Source of the DNA: Qipengyuania vesicularis
GTDB taxonomy: Bacteria > Pseudomonadota > Alphaproteobacteria > Sphingomonadales > Sphingomonadaceae
Length of the DNA: 64,000 nucleotides
NCBI RefSeq assembly: GCF_019711415.1
Contig: NZ_JAIGNJ010000003.1
Span: 124,001 to 188,000 of the forward strand
Direction of reading: 5' to 3'
The notes beneath the pieces were generated by a model. That model made no database searches, was not told the DNA's origin, and worked only from the letters and a program-made list of their open reading frames with translations. Shown in pieces: positions 27,418 to 36,323 of the stretch (within the stretch, counting starts at the first letter, position 1; each line of letters opens with the position of its first letter). Both the position numbers and the translations under genes were made by a program.

Positions 27418-28761
27418 GTGTCGAAGCCAAACATTCTCAGTCAAGTCGGAATTGTCTCAGCCGGCTTTGCGCTGCGTCAGGTAATTCGGCTTGGAACAAA
27501 TGTTATCCTTGCCACCATAATCTCGCCCGCCGTCTTCGGTATCATGCTGATCCTCAACACCCTGCGGACGGGTGCAGAGCAGATCACCGACGTGGGACTG
27601 GGCCAGAACATCATCTATGATCGGCTCGGCGCAAGAAAGCTATTCTACAACACGGCCTGGACCATCCAGATAGTCCGGGGTTTCTTGCTCTTTGGCATCT
27701 TCCTGCTGCTATCTCCCCTGTTCACCGATACTTTCGGCGAGGGGCAACTGGAGGACTTGCTCCCGATATTCGCTACGATCTTCGTAATAACCGGGTTTGT
27801 CCCGCCAGCTCGCTTCCTCCTCCAGAAGCAACAGCGGCTGGTGGTGCTCACGGTTATCGAGCTGATCGTCGCCGTACTCGGTGCTGTCGCAATAATCGGT
27901 TTTGCGCTCTACTCCCCGACGCCGGAAGCGATTGTCTGGGCGCTCCTGCTAGGCAACCTGTTTGCCGTCTTCGGATATCTCTTCGGCATGAACTGGCGCG
28001 ATTTGCGCATCCAGCTGTCCCGCAGGACTGCCGTGCGAATCCTGTCGTTTGGCAAATGGGTGTTTGTTGCCACCCTGCTCTATTTCGCCGCCAACAGCTT
28101 CGACCGACTGTACCTGGGTGCCGAGATCCCGCTGACGCTGCTTGGGATTTACAGCATCGCTCGATCACTCTCCGAGGCAGGATATACTCTCGCGCTACGC
28201 ATCTCGCAGTTCATCGTCTTTCCCAAGGTGGCGGAAGCGCACAATCGGGGCGAGAGCCTTCACTCTATCGTGGGCCCGCGCGGCAGGGGCCTGTTGCTGA
28301 CGGCGCTCTTCCTCGGTGTCGGCATCGCGATTTCGGACGAGGTCATCTACCTTCTCTATGATGAGCGCTACGAGGCCGCGGCTTTCATGCTGCCGTTCCT
28401 GCTCGTCGGCGTATGGTATTCGATCCTGTCGATCGTGTTCGAATCCATTGTCTACGGCACCGGCCGCCCCGCCCTCAATGCATGGGGGAATGCCGCAAAA
28501 TTGCTCTGGCTTGTCGTCGCGCTACCACTTGCGCTCGCGCAGGAGGGTTTCCTCTGGGCGCTGGTTGTCATCGCCGCCGCCGACGTACCGCGCTATCTCA
28601 TCCTTTCTGCTGCGCACATGAAGGAGCGCCTAGGGTTCTTCCGGCAGGACCTCCTCGCAACCGCAGCCCTGCTCGGCTGCGCTGTCCTGGTGCGCTGGGC
28701 CTTGGTCGGGATCGGCATTGCGGACAGCTTCTGGCCCAAGATGCAAAGCGGGTTGATGTAA
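27418..28761 (+). CDS. Oligosaccharide flippase family protein (Wzx-like)
   Basis: 447 aa with about 12-14 hydrophobic helices along its whole length. It begins QVGIVSAGFALRQVIRLGTNVILATIISPAVFGIMLILNTLRTGAEQITDVGLGQN, the start pattern of Polysacc_synt/MATE-fold flippases such as Wzx and WzxC. It should move lipid-linked repeat units to the periplasmic face. The GTG at 27418 is the likely start, giving a short cytosolic N-terminus; the frame is open to 27340 and no good SD is seen, so the start is uncertain. First gene of a plus-strand run with the XrtV accessory protein and a GT4 enzyme. Confidence 0.88.
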   Translation: MSKPNILSQVGIVSAGFALRQVIRLGTNVILATIISPAVFGIMLILNTLRTGAEQITDVGLGQNIIYDRLGARKLFYNTAWTIQIVRGFLLFGIFLLLSPLFTDTFGEGQLEDLLPIFATIFVITGFVPPARFLLQKQQRLVVLTVIELIVAVLGAVAIIGFALYSPTPEAIVWALLLGNLFAVFGYLFGMNWRDLRIQLSRRTAVRILSFGKWVFVATLLYFAANSFDRLYLGAEIPLTLLGIYSIARSLSEAGYTLALRISQFIVFPKVAEAHNRGESLHSIVGPRGRGLLLTALFLGVGIAISDEVIYLLYDERYEAAAFMLPFLLVGVWYSILSIVFESIVYGTGRPALNAWGNAAKLLWLVVALPLALAQEGFLWALVVIAAADVPRYLILSAAHMKERLGFFRQDLLATAALLGCAVLVRWALVGIGIADSFWPKMQSGLM

Positions 28762-28811
28762 CAGGCCAGCCTTATACAGTCGTGTCGGCAGCTCTGCCGT
28801 GGAGGGAAATT

Positions 28812-29057
28812 ATGGAAACGGTTTGGGATTGGATCACGGTTTTCGCATTTGCGGGGCTGGTCACACTGATGATCCAGCGCTCGATGGAGGAAGAACCGTC
28901 GGATTCGCTTTGGCAGTATGCACCGCCCGCAATCGGTTGTGCGGTGGTCAACTACATCGGCAACGAGGGTTATCACATCCCGGCGGCAATCGGCTTCGTC
29001 GCCATCATCATCTATGTCTTCAAGGTCCTCCACGTCCGCCTGCCCGGCAGCCGATGA
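28812..29057 (+). CDS. Small membrane protein, probable XrtV sorting-system accessory protein
   Basis: 81 aa, ATG with an excellent SD GGAGGG at 28801-28806. Three hydrophobic stretches (about 8-21, 36-48 and 53-71) and a basic end (HVRLPGSR). The start METVWDWITVFAFAGLVTL and size match, from memory, a small family named for its co-occurrence with exosortase V in sphingomonads. The presence of an exosortase, EpsI and a PEP-CTERM protein in the same 20 kb supports this. Molecular role unknown. It lies between the flippase and a GT4 glycosyltransferase. Confidence 0.7.
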   Translation: METVWDWITVFAFAGLVTLMIQRSMEEEPSDSLWQYAPPAIGCAVVNYIGNEGYHIPAAIGFVAIIIYVFKVLHVRLPGSR

Positions 29058-29122
29058 CCCTTGTCGAAAGCCAGGCCATCTAGCACTCACCGGATCGAAC
29101 AGGGTTCGCGAGAACGACACCA

Positions 29123-30301
29123 ATGAAGCGGATTGCCTATCTCGTCAGCGACCTGCACGCGCCGTCGCACACATTCGTGCGCCGCGAGATCGAAGCTCTA
29201 CGCAAGCGCGGAGCTAATATCGACGCTTTCTCGATCCGCAATTCCGACAAGGACGACACGCTCGACCATACCGTTATCGGCCACTCGCCATTCGCCTATG
29301 TCCTGGCCATCGTCGCTACACTCCTGACCAACCCCCTTCGCCTGTTCGGAACATGGTGGCTCGCGCTGGCCCATCGTCCGGCAGGACTGCGAGACCTGCT
29401 CTGGTCGCAGTTTCACTTCATCGAAGCAGTCTTTCTCGCCCGGAAGCTCAAGCAGGCGAAGATCGACCACCTCCACAACCACTTTGCCAACAGCGGGGCG
29501 AGCGTCGGCCTCCTCGCCGCCCATCTCACCGGCATCCCCTGGAGCCTTACGCTGCACGGCATCTCTGAAACCGACCATCCGGCGGGAGCTACCCTGCCCG
29601 ACAAGCTGGCGCGGGCGCGTTTCGTCGCCTGTGCCAGCCGCTTCATGATGGCGCAGGGCATGCGGAGGCTCGATCCGGACAAATGGGACAAGTTCAAGCT
29701 GGTCCGATGCGGAGTCGATACCGCGCGCCTCCATGAACTAGCAACGCACAAAATCTCGCCAGCGGTCCGCCTTCTGTGTGTCGGCAGGCTATCTGCCGAG
29801 AAAGGCTATTTCGGCCTGGTCGAAGCCCTTTCGGACGAGCGGTTCGCGAACACCGACTATGGCTTGCGGATCGTGGGTGACGGGCCTCAGGGAGACCAAA
29901 TACAGCAAGCCGTCACGGCAGCGGGCCTGTCGGACCGCGTCGAATTCCTCGGCGCGCTTCCCGAGAACGAGACACTTCGCGAGATCGCCGGGTGCGATGT
30001 GCTGGTCCTTCCCAGTCTCATGGAAGGCTTGCCGGTGGTGCTGATCGAGGCACTCGCGCTCGGCAAGCCCGTCATCGCCAGCGGCGTTGCAGGCATTCCC
30101 GAAATCGTGAGGGACGGAAAGAACGGCTATCTGATCGAGCCTGGCAACTGGGACCAGCTCGCCGACAGGATTCACCTTCTCCTGACCGATCGCGGACGGC
30201 TATCCGAGATGACCACCTGCGCGCGTGACAGCTTCGACACCGATTTCGATATCGACCGGGCGATAGAGCCGCTCGTCACACTATTCGGCAAACCTCGCTA
30301 G
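29123..30301 (+). CDS. Glycosyltransferase family 4
   Basis: 392 aa with the GT-B two-domain layout. N-domain: KRIAYLVSDLHAPSHTFVRREIEALRKRGANIDAFSIR, which is close to the colanic-acid WcaL/AmsK type. C-domain: RLLCVGRLSAEKGYFGLVEAL, LRIVGDGPQ, VEFLGALPENET, and the retaining-GT4 signature PSLMEGLPVVLIEALALGKPVIAS with the two Glu residues. It adds a sugar to the growing repeat unit; donor and acceptor unknown. The stop is 7 nt from the convergent kinase gene. Confidence 0.9.
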   Translation: MKRIAYLVSDLHAPSHTFVRREIEALRKRGANIDAFSIRNSDKDDTLDHTVIGHSPFAYVLAIVATLLTNPLRLFGTWWLALAHRPAGLRDLLWSQFHFIEAVFLARKLKQAKIDHLHNHFANSGASVGLLAAHLTGIPWSLTLHGISETDHPAGATLPDKLARARFVACASRFMMAQGMRRLDPDKWDKFKLVRCGVDTARLHELATHKISPAVRLLCVGRLSAEKGYFGLVEALSDERFANTDYGLRIVGDGPQGDQIQQAVTAAGLSDRVEFLGALPENETLREIAGCDVLVLPSLMEGLPVVLIEALALGKPVIASGVAGIPEIVRDGKNGYLIEPGNWDQLADRIHLLLTDRGRLSEMTTCARDSFDTDFDIDRAIEPLVTLFGKPR

Positions 30302-30308
30302 GTTCGGC

Positions 30309-31085
30309 TTACTCGTAGTATCGCGAGTAGGTCGAACTGCCATAAGCGTAGGTGTCGCCGAAACCACCCTCGTAGCGATTGAGGATCGAGCCCAGGCACG
30401 GCGCCGGCGCAAGCATCGAAAGCGTGTCGAGGATGTGCCGTTTCGTGGTCTTGGCGTATTCGGCGACCAGCACGTATCCGTCGAGCTTCTCCAAGGCGAT
30501 CATGGCATCGTCATTTGCGAATGCAGGCGGCAGATCGACGACACAGGTCACATCCGGGCCCAAGCTTCGCAGGCTGGCCATGAATTCCTCGAACCGCGGC
30601 CCTGCAAGCAATTCCGCCGATTCCGAACCGATTGCACGCGTGGGCAATACAAAAAGATTGGTTTGGGCGATCCTTACGGCGATGTCCTGCAACGACAGAG
30701 ACGGATCGGCCAGATAATCTCCGACGCCCTTGCCGACTTCGAGTTTCAGATATTCGGCGACCGACGCGCGCCGCAGGTCAAGATCGACCAGCACCACCGG
30801 CTTCTCGGTGACGCGGGCCAGTGAGGATGAAAGGGCAATCGAGAGGAAGCTCTTCCCAACGTCCGGTGTCGCGGAGGTGAGACCAATGATATTGGCTTTC
30901 TCTTCCTGCAGCTTCTTGAGCAACTTGCTGCGAAGCAGGGTCAGCGGGCGGGCTTCGCTGCCACGCGAACGCGTGAAGAGGCATCCGGGTCGCTCTCCTG
31001 CCGCATAGGAGACCTCGGGGACATCCTGGAACCTCAGGGCCTCGCTCACCGAGGAGAGCGGGAGGTTGAGCGGTTCGCTGTTCAT
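30309..31085 (-). CDS. CpsD/CapB-type tyrosine autokinase (BY-kinase)
   Basis: 258 aa cytosolic P-loop kinase controlling polysaccharide chain length through the adjacent Wzz protein. Walker A reads SATPDVGKS (71-79), Walker A' is VVLVDLDLRR with D101 and D103, and Walker B CVVDLPP has D184. The C-terminal tail carries a tyrosine cluster (Y238, 246, 248, 253, 256, 257), the autophosphorylation sites of the family. The kinase is a separate protein here, as in Firmicutes, whereas in E. coli Wzc it is fused to the Wzz part. The start overlaps the Wzz stop by 4 nt. Confidence 0.9.
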   Translation of the reverse strand: MNSEPLNLPLSSVSEALRFQDVPEVSYAAGERPGCLFTRSRGSEARPLTLLRSKLLKKLQEEKANIIGLTSATPDVGKSFLSIALSSSLARVTEKPVVLVDLDLRRASVAEYLKLEVGKGVGDYLADPSLSLQDIAVRIAQTNLFVLPTRAIGSESAELLAGPRFEEFMASLRSLGPDVTCVVDLPPAFANDDAMIALEKLDGYVLVAEYAKTTKRHILDTLSMLAPAPCLGSILNRYEGGFGDTYAYGSSTYSRYYE

Positions 31086-32545
31086 GCTGCTCTCTTCTTC
31101 TTGAACCGGGCAAAGAAGCCCGAGGGTTCTTCGTCATTCGATGCCTTGACCTGCGCGCTGGCGATTGTCGGGACCACGCCGAGGGGCGGTGCATCCAGTA
31201 GCATCTCGAGGCTTGCCGGATCGCGAATGGGTCGCTGGAAGATCTCGATCAGCAGGCCAAGCCCGAGACCGAGCGCCAATCCGCCTCCGATGCCTACACC
31301 AAGGATAAGCAGGCGGTTTGGCCAAGAGGGCGTATCGGGAATGACCGGCGGCTCGACTACGGCGAGGCGTTCGGTCATCTGCTCGTCCTCCGCCTTGACC
31401 TCGGCGCGGGCAGCGGAGAGTTGTTCGCTCACCTGCTCATACTGCTGGGCATAGCCTTCGAGGCGACGCTCGAGATTGGTGACCTGTTGCTGGACCATCG
31501 GCGCGCGTGCCTGCGCGGAAAGCCTCGCATCGAGCTGGGCCTGTTCGCGCGACTTGGCAGCCTGCAAGGCCGCAATTTGCGAACGGTTGAACTCGATCTG
31601 CCGATCGATCGAACCGACGATCAGTTCAGACGGCCCCTTCTCGTCGGATATCCTGCGCGCTTCTTCGAGACGCCGCTTGGCGATCACCACGTCGGGGTGG
31701 GTTTCGGAGTAGACCGAACGCACGGCTGCCAGATTGTTCTCCGCCGCAATCACCATCGGATCGCGCGTGTCCGTCTCCGTGGCGGCACGCTTCTGCGCAA
31801 GCAGCATCTGGTTGTCGCGCTGCAGCCCGAGGATCTGGACATCGTAATTGGTACCGCCGCCCGAGATGATCATGCCGCCCGAAGAGAGGCTGAGACCGTC
31901 GCGGGCCTTCACCAGGGCGATCTCATTCTCGATCTCGCGAATGCTTTCCTCAAGCTGGTTCGCCCGGTCGGCGAGGAAGTCGACCGTATTGGTCGCCTGT
32001 TCGACATTCCCGCGCGCATCGAGCTGGAGAATCCGTTCCATCAGGTCCTGCGCAACAGCCTGCGAAGTCGCCGGCTCACCATAGGTGAAGGCCAAAGAGA
32101 AGGCGATCGTCTGCGCATCGCGGCTGCTTCCGCCACTTGCCGTGGTCGGAGTAATGTCGATCGAATCGCGCATGTCGGAAAGGATTTGGGACAGCGGATC
32201 GCTTCCGCGCCGCTCGCCATAAAGGCTATGCCGCTCTATCATGGCAATCAGGTCGGGACGGCTGGTGATCTGCTGCCGGATACGAGCGATACGCCGGTCG
32301 ATGATATCGTTCTGGTCGAGCCCGAGCACACCTTCAGGAAGCTGCGGCGCTTCCACCAGCATGATCGCCTGCGAGGTATACTTCTCGGGGATCAGGAACA
32401 CTGCGAGCAGAGCCGCGATGGTTCCAAGCACGGAAGGCATGATGATCCACCATTTCCGATGCCACAGGATATTGGGGATCTGGGCAATCAGATTGCCGCC
32501 AGACCCGCTTTCGGTATCGTCATATCCTTCCGAAGGGTATTCCAT
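31082..32545 (-). CDS. Wzz/GNVR chain-length determinant (polysaccharide co-polymerase)
   Basis: 487 aa. N-terminal cytosolic part and first membrane helix (about 33-52) with NILWHRKWWIIMPSVLG, then a periplasmic region of about 340 residues with long coiled coils (about 190-230 and 300-400), the GNVR-like segment MVQQQVTNLERRLEGYAQQYEQVSEQL, a Pro-rich VVEPPVIPDTPSWPNR and the second helix (about 418-438). A Lys-rich cytosolic tail probably contacts the kinase encoded next. This matches the PEP-CTERM/Wzz-type (XrtA-associated) chain-length family. Confidence 0.9.
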   Translation of the reverse strand: MEYPSEGYDDTESGSGGNLIAQIPNILWHRKWWIIMPSVLGTIAALLAVFLIPEKYTSQAIMLVEAPQLPEGVLGLDQNDIIDRRIARIRQQITSRPDLIAMIERHSLYGERRGSDPLSQILSDMRDSIDITPTTASGGSSRDAQTIAFSLAFTYGEPATSQAVAQDLMERILQLDARGNVEQATNTVDFLADRANQLEESIREIENEIALVKARDGLSLSSGGMIISGGGTNYDVQILGLQRDNQMLLAQKRAATETDTRDPMVIAAENNLAAVRSVYSETHPDVVIAKRRLEEARRISDEKGPSELIVGSIDRQIEFNRSQIAALQAAKSREQAQLDARLSAQARAPMVQQQVTNLERRLEGYAQQYEQVSEQLSAARAEVKAEDEQMTERLAVVEPPVIPDTPSWPNRLLILGVGIGGGLALGLGLGLLIEIFQRPIRDPASLEMLLDAPPLGVVPTIASAQVKASNDEEPSGFFARFKKKRAA

Positions 32546-32548
32546 AAC

Positions 32549-33760
32549 TTACCTTCCGAGCCTTAGCCTCAGGCCCGCTTCGACCTGGTAGTTTGCTTCG
32601 CGATCCAGCGTATCGTCGAGGATCTTGCTGAACGAGGGAGCAAGGTAGAGATCGAGATTGCTACTGACCTCGCGCGAATAACGCGCACTGAGGCCCACGA
32701 ATTCAGAACCCCGCAGCGTGGTCGGATCGATGAGATCGATCTCGCTGTCGACCTTGCTGTATCGTGCGTTGAAGCTGAACGTGTCGCGACCTTCGGGGGC
32801 GGTTACCCATCCGAAGCTTGCATTGGTCACCGTGCTGGCGCCGCCCAGAAGTGTGGGTTCAAGGCTTCGGCCACCGGACGCACACAGCCTCCCGTTGAGG
32901 ACGCGCTCGCAAAGCTGCGCATTTGCAAGGAAGGTCGTGCGCGAACCGTCGATCCCGTCGGGTACATCCGTATCCGAAATCCCGACACCGCCGTTTATGC
33001 TGAACGAGCCTGTCTCGCTCAGGTCGAATTCGACCCCGAGGAATCCGTTTCCGTAGACGCTGTCTCCGAACTCGCGCTCGTCATAATCGCTAAGGCCACC
33101 GCCCACCGAGACGACCAGGCGCGAACGCGGTCCGAGCTGCTGGGAGTAGCTCATGTTGGCGCCGTGGGTGCGGTAATCCTCCAATTCGCCACCAGCCCAA
33201 TTGTAGGTGCTGTCCATGCCTAGGGAGAGCGACTGGGTCGGCGAGAGCGCTTGGCTGATTCCGCCCGAGATGCCCGCCGAGGTACGGCGGGAGAAGCGAT
33301 CCCCGAAGGTAGGGTCTACCTCGAAGGTCGGCGGAACGACCTCGGGATCTTCCAGGGCTAGGCCGTCGCCCAGCAGGAAGTCGCGCAGGGTCCGTCGGCT
33401 CGAACGGAAACTGGCCGCGCCATAAATGCTGGTATTCTCATCGAGGCGACTGTTCGCTGCGAGCTGCGCCGAGCCGGAGAGATCCGATTCATCGTCGCCG
33501 ATCCATTGATCGTAGCGCACCGCACCGCGCAGGCTGAGAGTCGAGCGCTGGTCGCTCCACTGGAATGCAGGTGCGACTTCGATGCTCGCGGCGACGCCAT
33601 CCGTATCGTCCCCAGCTTCCGAAAAGGCATTGGACGCGTAGGTGGTCGAAGCAGAGATATCGACCGTCGACGAATCCTGTGCATTCGCCATCGTCGGTGC
33701 AGCTGCGGCTGCCATTGCCGTTGCAAGAACGGCGGTGCTGATCCCGTTAGTCTGTTTCAT
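32549..33760 (-). CDS. Outer-membrane beta-barrel protein of the exopolysaccharide locus
   Basis: 403 aa. Signal peptide ending MANAQ near residue 28. The rest is a run of alternating short strands ending with polar and aromatic residues, such as RSTLSLRGAVRYDQWIG, SRLVVSVGGGLSDYDE, and DTFSFNARYSKVDSEIDL, typical of large barrels. It resembles TIGR03016/EpsL-type barrels found with Wza-like and exosortase genes. It may serve as secretin-like outlet for the polymer. It ends in LRLRLGR and not in an aromatic residue. Located 3 nt before Wzz and 10 nt after the Wza-like gene. Confidence 0.8.
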   Translation of the reverse strand: MKQTNGISTAVLATAMAAAAAPTMANAQDSSTVDISASTTYASNAFSEAGDDTDGVAASIEVAPAFQWSDQRSTLSLRGAVRYDQWIGDDESDLSGSAQLAANSRLDENTSIYGAASFRSSRRTLRDFLLGDGLALEDPEVVPPTFEVDPTFGDRFSRRTSAGISGGISQALSPTQSLSLGMDSTYNWAGGELEDYRTHGANMSYSQQLGPRSRLVVSVGGGLSDYDEREFGDSVYGNGFLGVEFDLSETGSFSINGGVGISDTDVPDGIDGSRTTFLANAQLCERVLNGRLCASGGRSLEPTLLGGASTVTNASFGWVTAPEGRDTFSFNARYSKVDSEIDLIDPTTLRGSEFVGLSARYSREVSSNLDLYLAPSFSKILDDTLDREANYQVEAGLRLRLGR

Positions 33761-33770
33761 GCGCCTCCCC

Positions 33771-34382
33771 CTATGGCACGATGATCGTATCGCCGGGTTC
33801 GATCGCGAGAATGTTAGCCCGCTCGATATCCCGCTGGCTGACCCGCGATTTGAACAGGCGCGCCAGGCTGGCCTTGATCGGAACCAGCGTATTGTTGCGC
33901 TTGCGCAATATCAGAACATCATCGAGATCGGCAAATTCGCTGGGCCCACCTGCAAAGGCGAGCGCCTCAAGCACGTTCACCGGACGCCCCGGCTGGAAAG
34001 TTCCCGGCGCATTGACCCGGCCCATGACCGAAAACTGCAGCCCCGCGGTCGCCACCACCGAGACAGTGACGCGTGGCACTTCGCCGCGATATTCGGGACG
34101 CAGTGCTTCGGTGATGGAAGTCTCGATCTCGCTCAACGAAAGGCCGGCAGCATCGACCTGTCCGACCAGGGGGAAGGCCAGCGTGCCATCGGGCAGCACG
34201 GAAACGGTGCGTTGCAACCGCTCTTCGCCCCAGACGTAGACTTCGATCTGGTCCCCGGGCAGGACCCGGTAATTCGAATTGTCGCTCGCGAGGGCGGCCG
34301 TCTCTTGCGCTTGGACGACACCCATCGGCGCCAGGACCGCACAGGCGAGGAGGATTGCAAGGCCTTTAGAATTTTTCTTCAT
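33771..34382 (-). CDS. Polysaccharide biosynthesis/export protein (Wza-like, short)
   Basis: 203 aa. Signal peptide about 1-26 (MKKNSKGLAILLACAVLAPMGVVQAQ, no lipobox Cys). Poly_export domain about 35-110: NYRVLPGDQIEVYVWGEERLQRTVSVLPDGTLAFPLVGQV. SLBB-like domain from about 114: VTVSVVATAGLQFSVMGRVNAPGTFQPGRPVNVLEALAFAGG. This is the short outer-membrane-associated type without the Wza C-terminal amphipathic helix, so a separate barrel (next gene) would form the pore. First gene of the export operon; start chosen at the signal peptide, although the frame runs to 34511. Confidence 0.88.
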   Translation of the reverse strand: MKKNSKGLAILLACAVLAPMGVVQAQETAALASDNSNYRVLPGDQIEVYVWGEERLQRTVSVLPDGTLAFPLVGQVDAAGLSLSEIETSITEALRPEYRGEVPRVTVSVVATAGLQFSVMGRVNAPGTFQPGRPVNVLEALAFAGGPSEFADLDDVLILRKRNNTLVPIKASLARLFKSRVSQRDIERANILAIEPGDTIIVP

Positions 34383-34434
34383 TTTCTGCCCTATATGCGG
34401 CTCGATTTGCTTGGAAAGGCCACGTATAACCGCG

Positions 34435-36015
34435 ATGATGCTGCCACGACACGGAAAATTGAAATTTGTATCATTCTGGGCAGTCGTGATCGGAATCATA
34501 GGCGCGGCCACTGCCTGGTACCTCTATTCCAACAGCACTACGCGAGCCGCCCAATTCGCCGGTGAAGCCGAAAGCTACCGGCAGGCCGGCAATTTTCCCG
34601 CAGCGCAGGCATCGATCATGAAGGCGATCGCCATTCGCGACGATATAACCGCCTTCCACATCATGAAGGGGCGGATCAGCTTCCAGTCGGGCTCCACCGC
34701 TTCGGCCTTCGGGGCCTATTCAGATGCGCTGGCGCTTGCCCCCAACAACCAGGAGGCCTTGCTTGCCGTAGCGCAGATCGGACTGCAGATCGGCCGTTTG
34801 CGACAGTCGCGCGATGCCACCCGTCGCCTCCTGATGACAAATCCCAACTTCACCGAGGCGCTGCTCGTCAGGGGACTGCATAGCCAGATCAGGCGGCGCT
34901 ACGGAGAGGCGATCGAAGACGCGGAGAAAATCCTCGAGAACAACCCGCGGCACGAAGGCGGTACGATCCTCAAGGTCCGCGCGAGCATCCTTTCCGGAAA
35001 ACGCGAGGAAGGCCGGGAAATCCTGGAAGAGTTCGTTGCCAACAACCCCAGCACCACCACGCTCGCGGCGACCGAGCTCGAAGTCTATCGCGAATTGCGC
35101 GACGAGGCGGGCATGGCTCGCGCCTTCGAAAAGATGCGCGGCTTCCTTCCGGACAATGTGCCGCTGCGCATCGATCACGCGAATTTCCTGCTGAAGACCG
35201 GCAAGTCCGATGAGGCCCTCGAGATACTCTCGACCGATCTTGCAAAGCCCGAATTGCGGTCGCGCGAACTGACCAGCATTATCCAGCTGATCGAAAACTA
35301 CGCGGTCGAAGAGCGCCTGCTGCCCCATATCGATCTGATCGAGGCCGAAGGGAATGAAGATGCGCGCTTCGAAGTCGCCAAGCTGCTGGTCGAAGGGGGA
35401 CAGGAACAGGCCGCCGTCAGGCTTACGAGGAACCTTCCGCCCAACCAAGTGGTGGCCATCCGCTCGCTGATCGCCGCGGAGAACGAGCAGTATCAGAAGG
35501 CCCTGCAGTTATCCGAGATGGTGCTGGAGGAAGACGGCTCCAACTGCTTCCTCCTCTACGTTCGCGCGCGCGCCGAGATCGGCCTGGGGCAATTGCGGCC
35601 TGCGATCCGCTCCGCCCAGCAGTCGGCGTCGGAATGCCCTACACTCCGATACAGCTGGATAACCCTTGGACGCGCCTATGACGGTCTCGAAATGCCCGAA
35701 CAGGTCGAGCGCGCCTTCGCGCAAGGAACGTCGGCCAACCCGCAAGATCCGCCGATTGCCCGGGCCTATGCCGAATGGCTGGAAGAAAACGGTCGCGACC
35801 GCGAAGCTGTCGCTGCCTATCGCCGGCTCGTTCGCGCGATGCCGGCACATACGCCCTCGTGGGAAGCCTATCTCGCCATCTGCGAGGAAAAGGATGCCGG
35901 CTGCGACAACATAGCCCGGCAAGGCCTTGCAAACTCCAAGACCATCTTCGGAATCGACCCGGTCCCGGGCGAGCGCGCGCCGAACGGGCTCTTCGGTCGC
36001 TTCCTGATCCGCTGA
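34435..36015 (+). CDS. TPR-repeat membrane-anchored protein
   Basis: 526 aa. One N-terminal membrane helix (about 12-28) and then TPR repeats, among them AESYRQAGNFPAAQASIMKAI, AFGAYSDALALAPNNQEALL, and GRDREAVAAYRRLVRAMPAHTPSWE. It is probably periplasmic. Such TPR proteins accompany exosortase/EPS operons (PrsT-like), where they may scaffold the export machine; PrsT itself is a lipoprotein and this is not. Divergent from the Wza-like gene with only 52 bp between starts, so the promoters must overlap. ATG 34435 or 34438. Confidence 0.8.
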   Translation: MMLPRHGKLKFVSFWAVVIGIIGAATAWYLYSNSTTRAAQFAGEAESYRQAGNFPAAQASIMKAIAIRDDITAFHIMKGRISFQSGSTASAFGAYSDALALAPNNQEALLAVAQIGLQIGRLRQSRDATRRLLMTNPNFTEALLVRGLHSQIRRRYGEAIEDAEKILENNPRHEGGTILKVRASILSGKREEGREILEEFVANNPSTTTLAATELEVYRELRDEAGMARAFEKMRGFLPDNVPLRIDHANFLLKTGKSDEALEILSTDLAKPELRSRELTSIIQLIENYAVEERLLPHIDLIEAEGNEDARFEVAKLLVEGGQEQAAVRLTRNLPPNQVVAIRSLIAAENEQYQKALQLSEMVLEEDGSNCFLLYVRARAEIGLGQLRPAIRSAQQSASECPTLRYSWITLGRAYDGLEMPEQVERAFAQGTSANPQDPPIARAYAEWLEENGRDREAVAAYRRLVRAMPAHTPSWEAYLAICEEKDAGCDNIARQGLANSKTIFGIDPVPGERAPNGLFGRFLIR

Positions 36016-36323
36016 GGCGATCGACCCGGTTGCGCACCGGACAACACCAACCCCCTGATCGTTAACGCAATCGGCGCTTTCCAAAACCCTTGCGCTCGCC
36101 TATGGTTAACCTCACGGCAACCTGTCCCATTTTGGAATATCACCTAGGTTGCCCTTGGAAAAAGGTCAGGAATTGCCGAAAGTTGCACTGCACAACGGCT
36201 CTAACCTGAAGACAAAGGGCGCCTTGGAAAACAAACCATCCAGGGACGGCTTGAATAAGTAGTCGCAACACATTGGGAGCAGAATTTCGACTGCTGTAGA
36301 AATACAGCATTTGGGGGTATCGA
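36016..36323. other. 308-bp regulatory region upstream of the WecG-type gene
   Basis: No gene seen; frames here have no SD or recognisable product. It includes GTTAAC motifs, a TGTCCCAT octamer at 36123-36130 also seen at 24724-24731, and an inverted repeat at 36292-36309. Comparatively AT-rich. Confidence 0.5.
36292..36309 (+). promoter_or_regulatory. Inverted repeat TGCTGTA-GAAA-TACAGCA just before the WecG-type start
   Basis: A perfect 7-bp inverted repeat with a 4-nt GAAA centre, ending 14 nt before the ATG at 36324. It could be an RNA hairpin next to the ribosome-binding site (GGGGG at 36313-36317) or a dimer operator. Confidence 0.5.

Noticed and set aside
36160..36200. Possible sigma-54 promoter before the WecG-type gene
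   Set aside because: GG and GC elements are 11 or 18 bp apart, not the required 12. No sigma-54 site could be supported here or before the PEP-CTERM gene.
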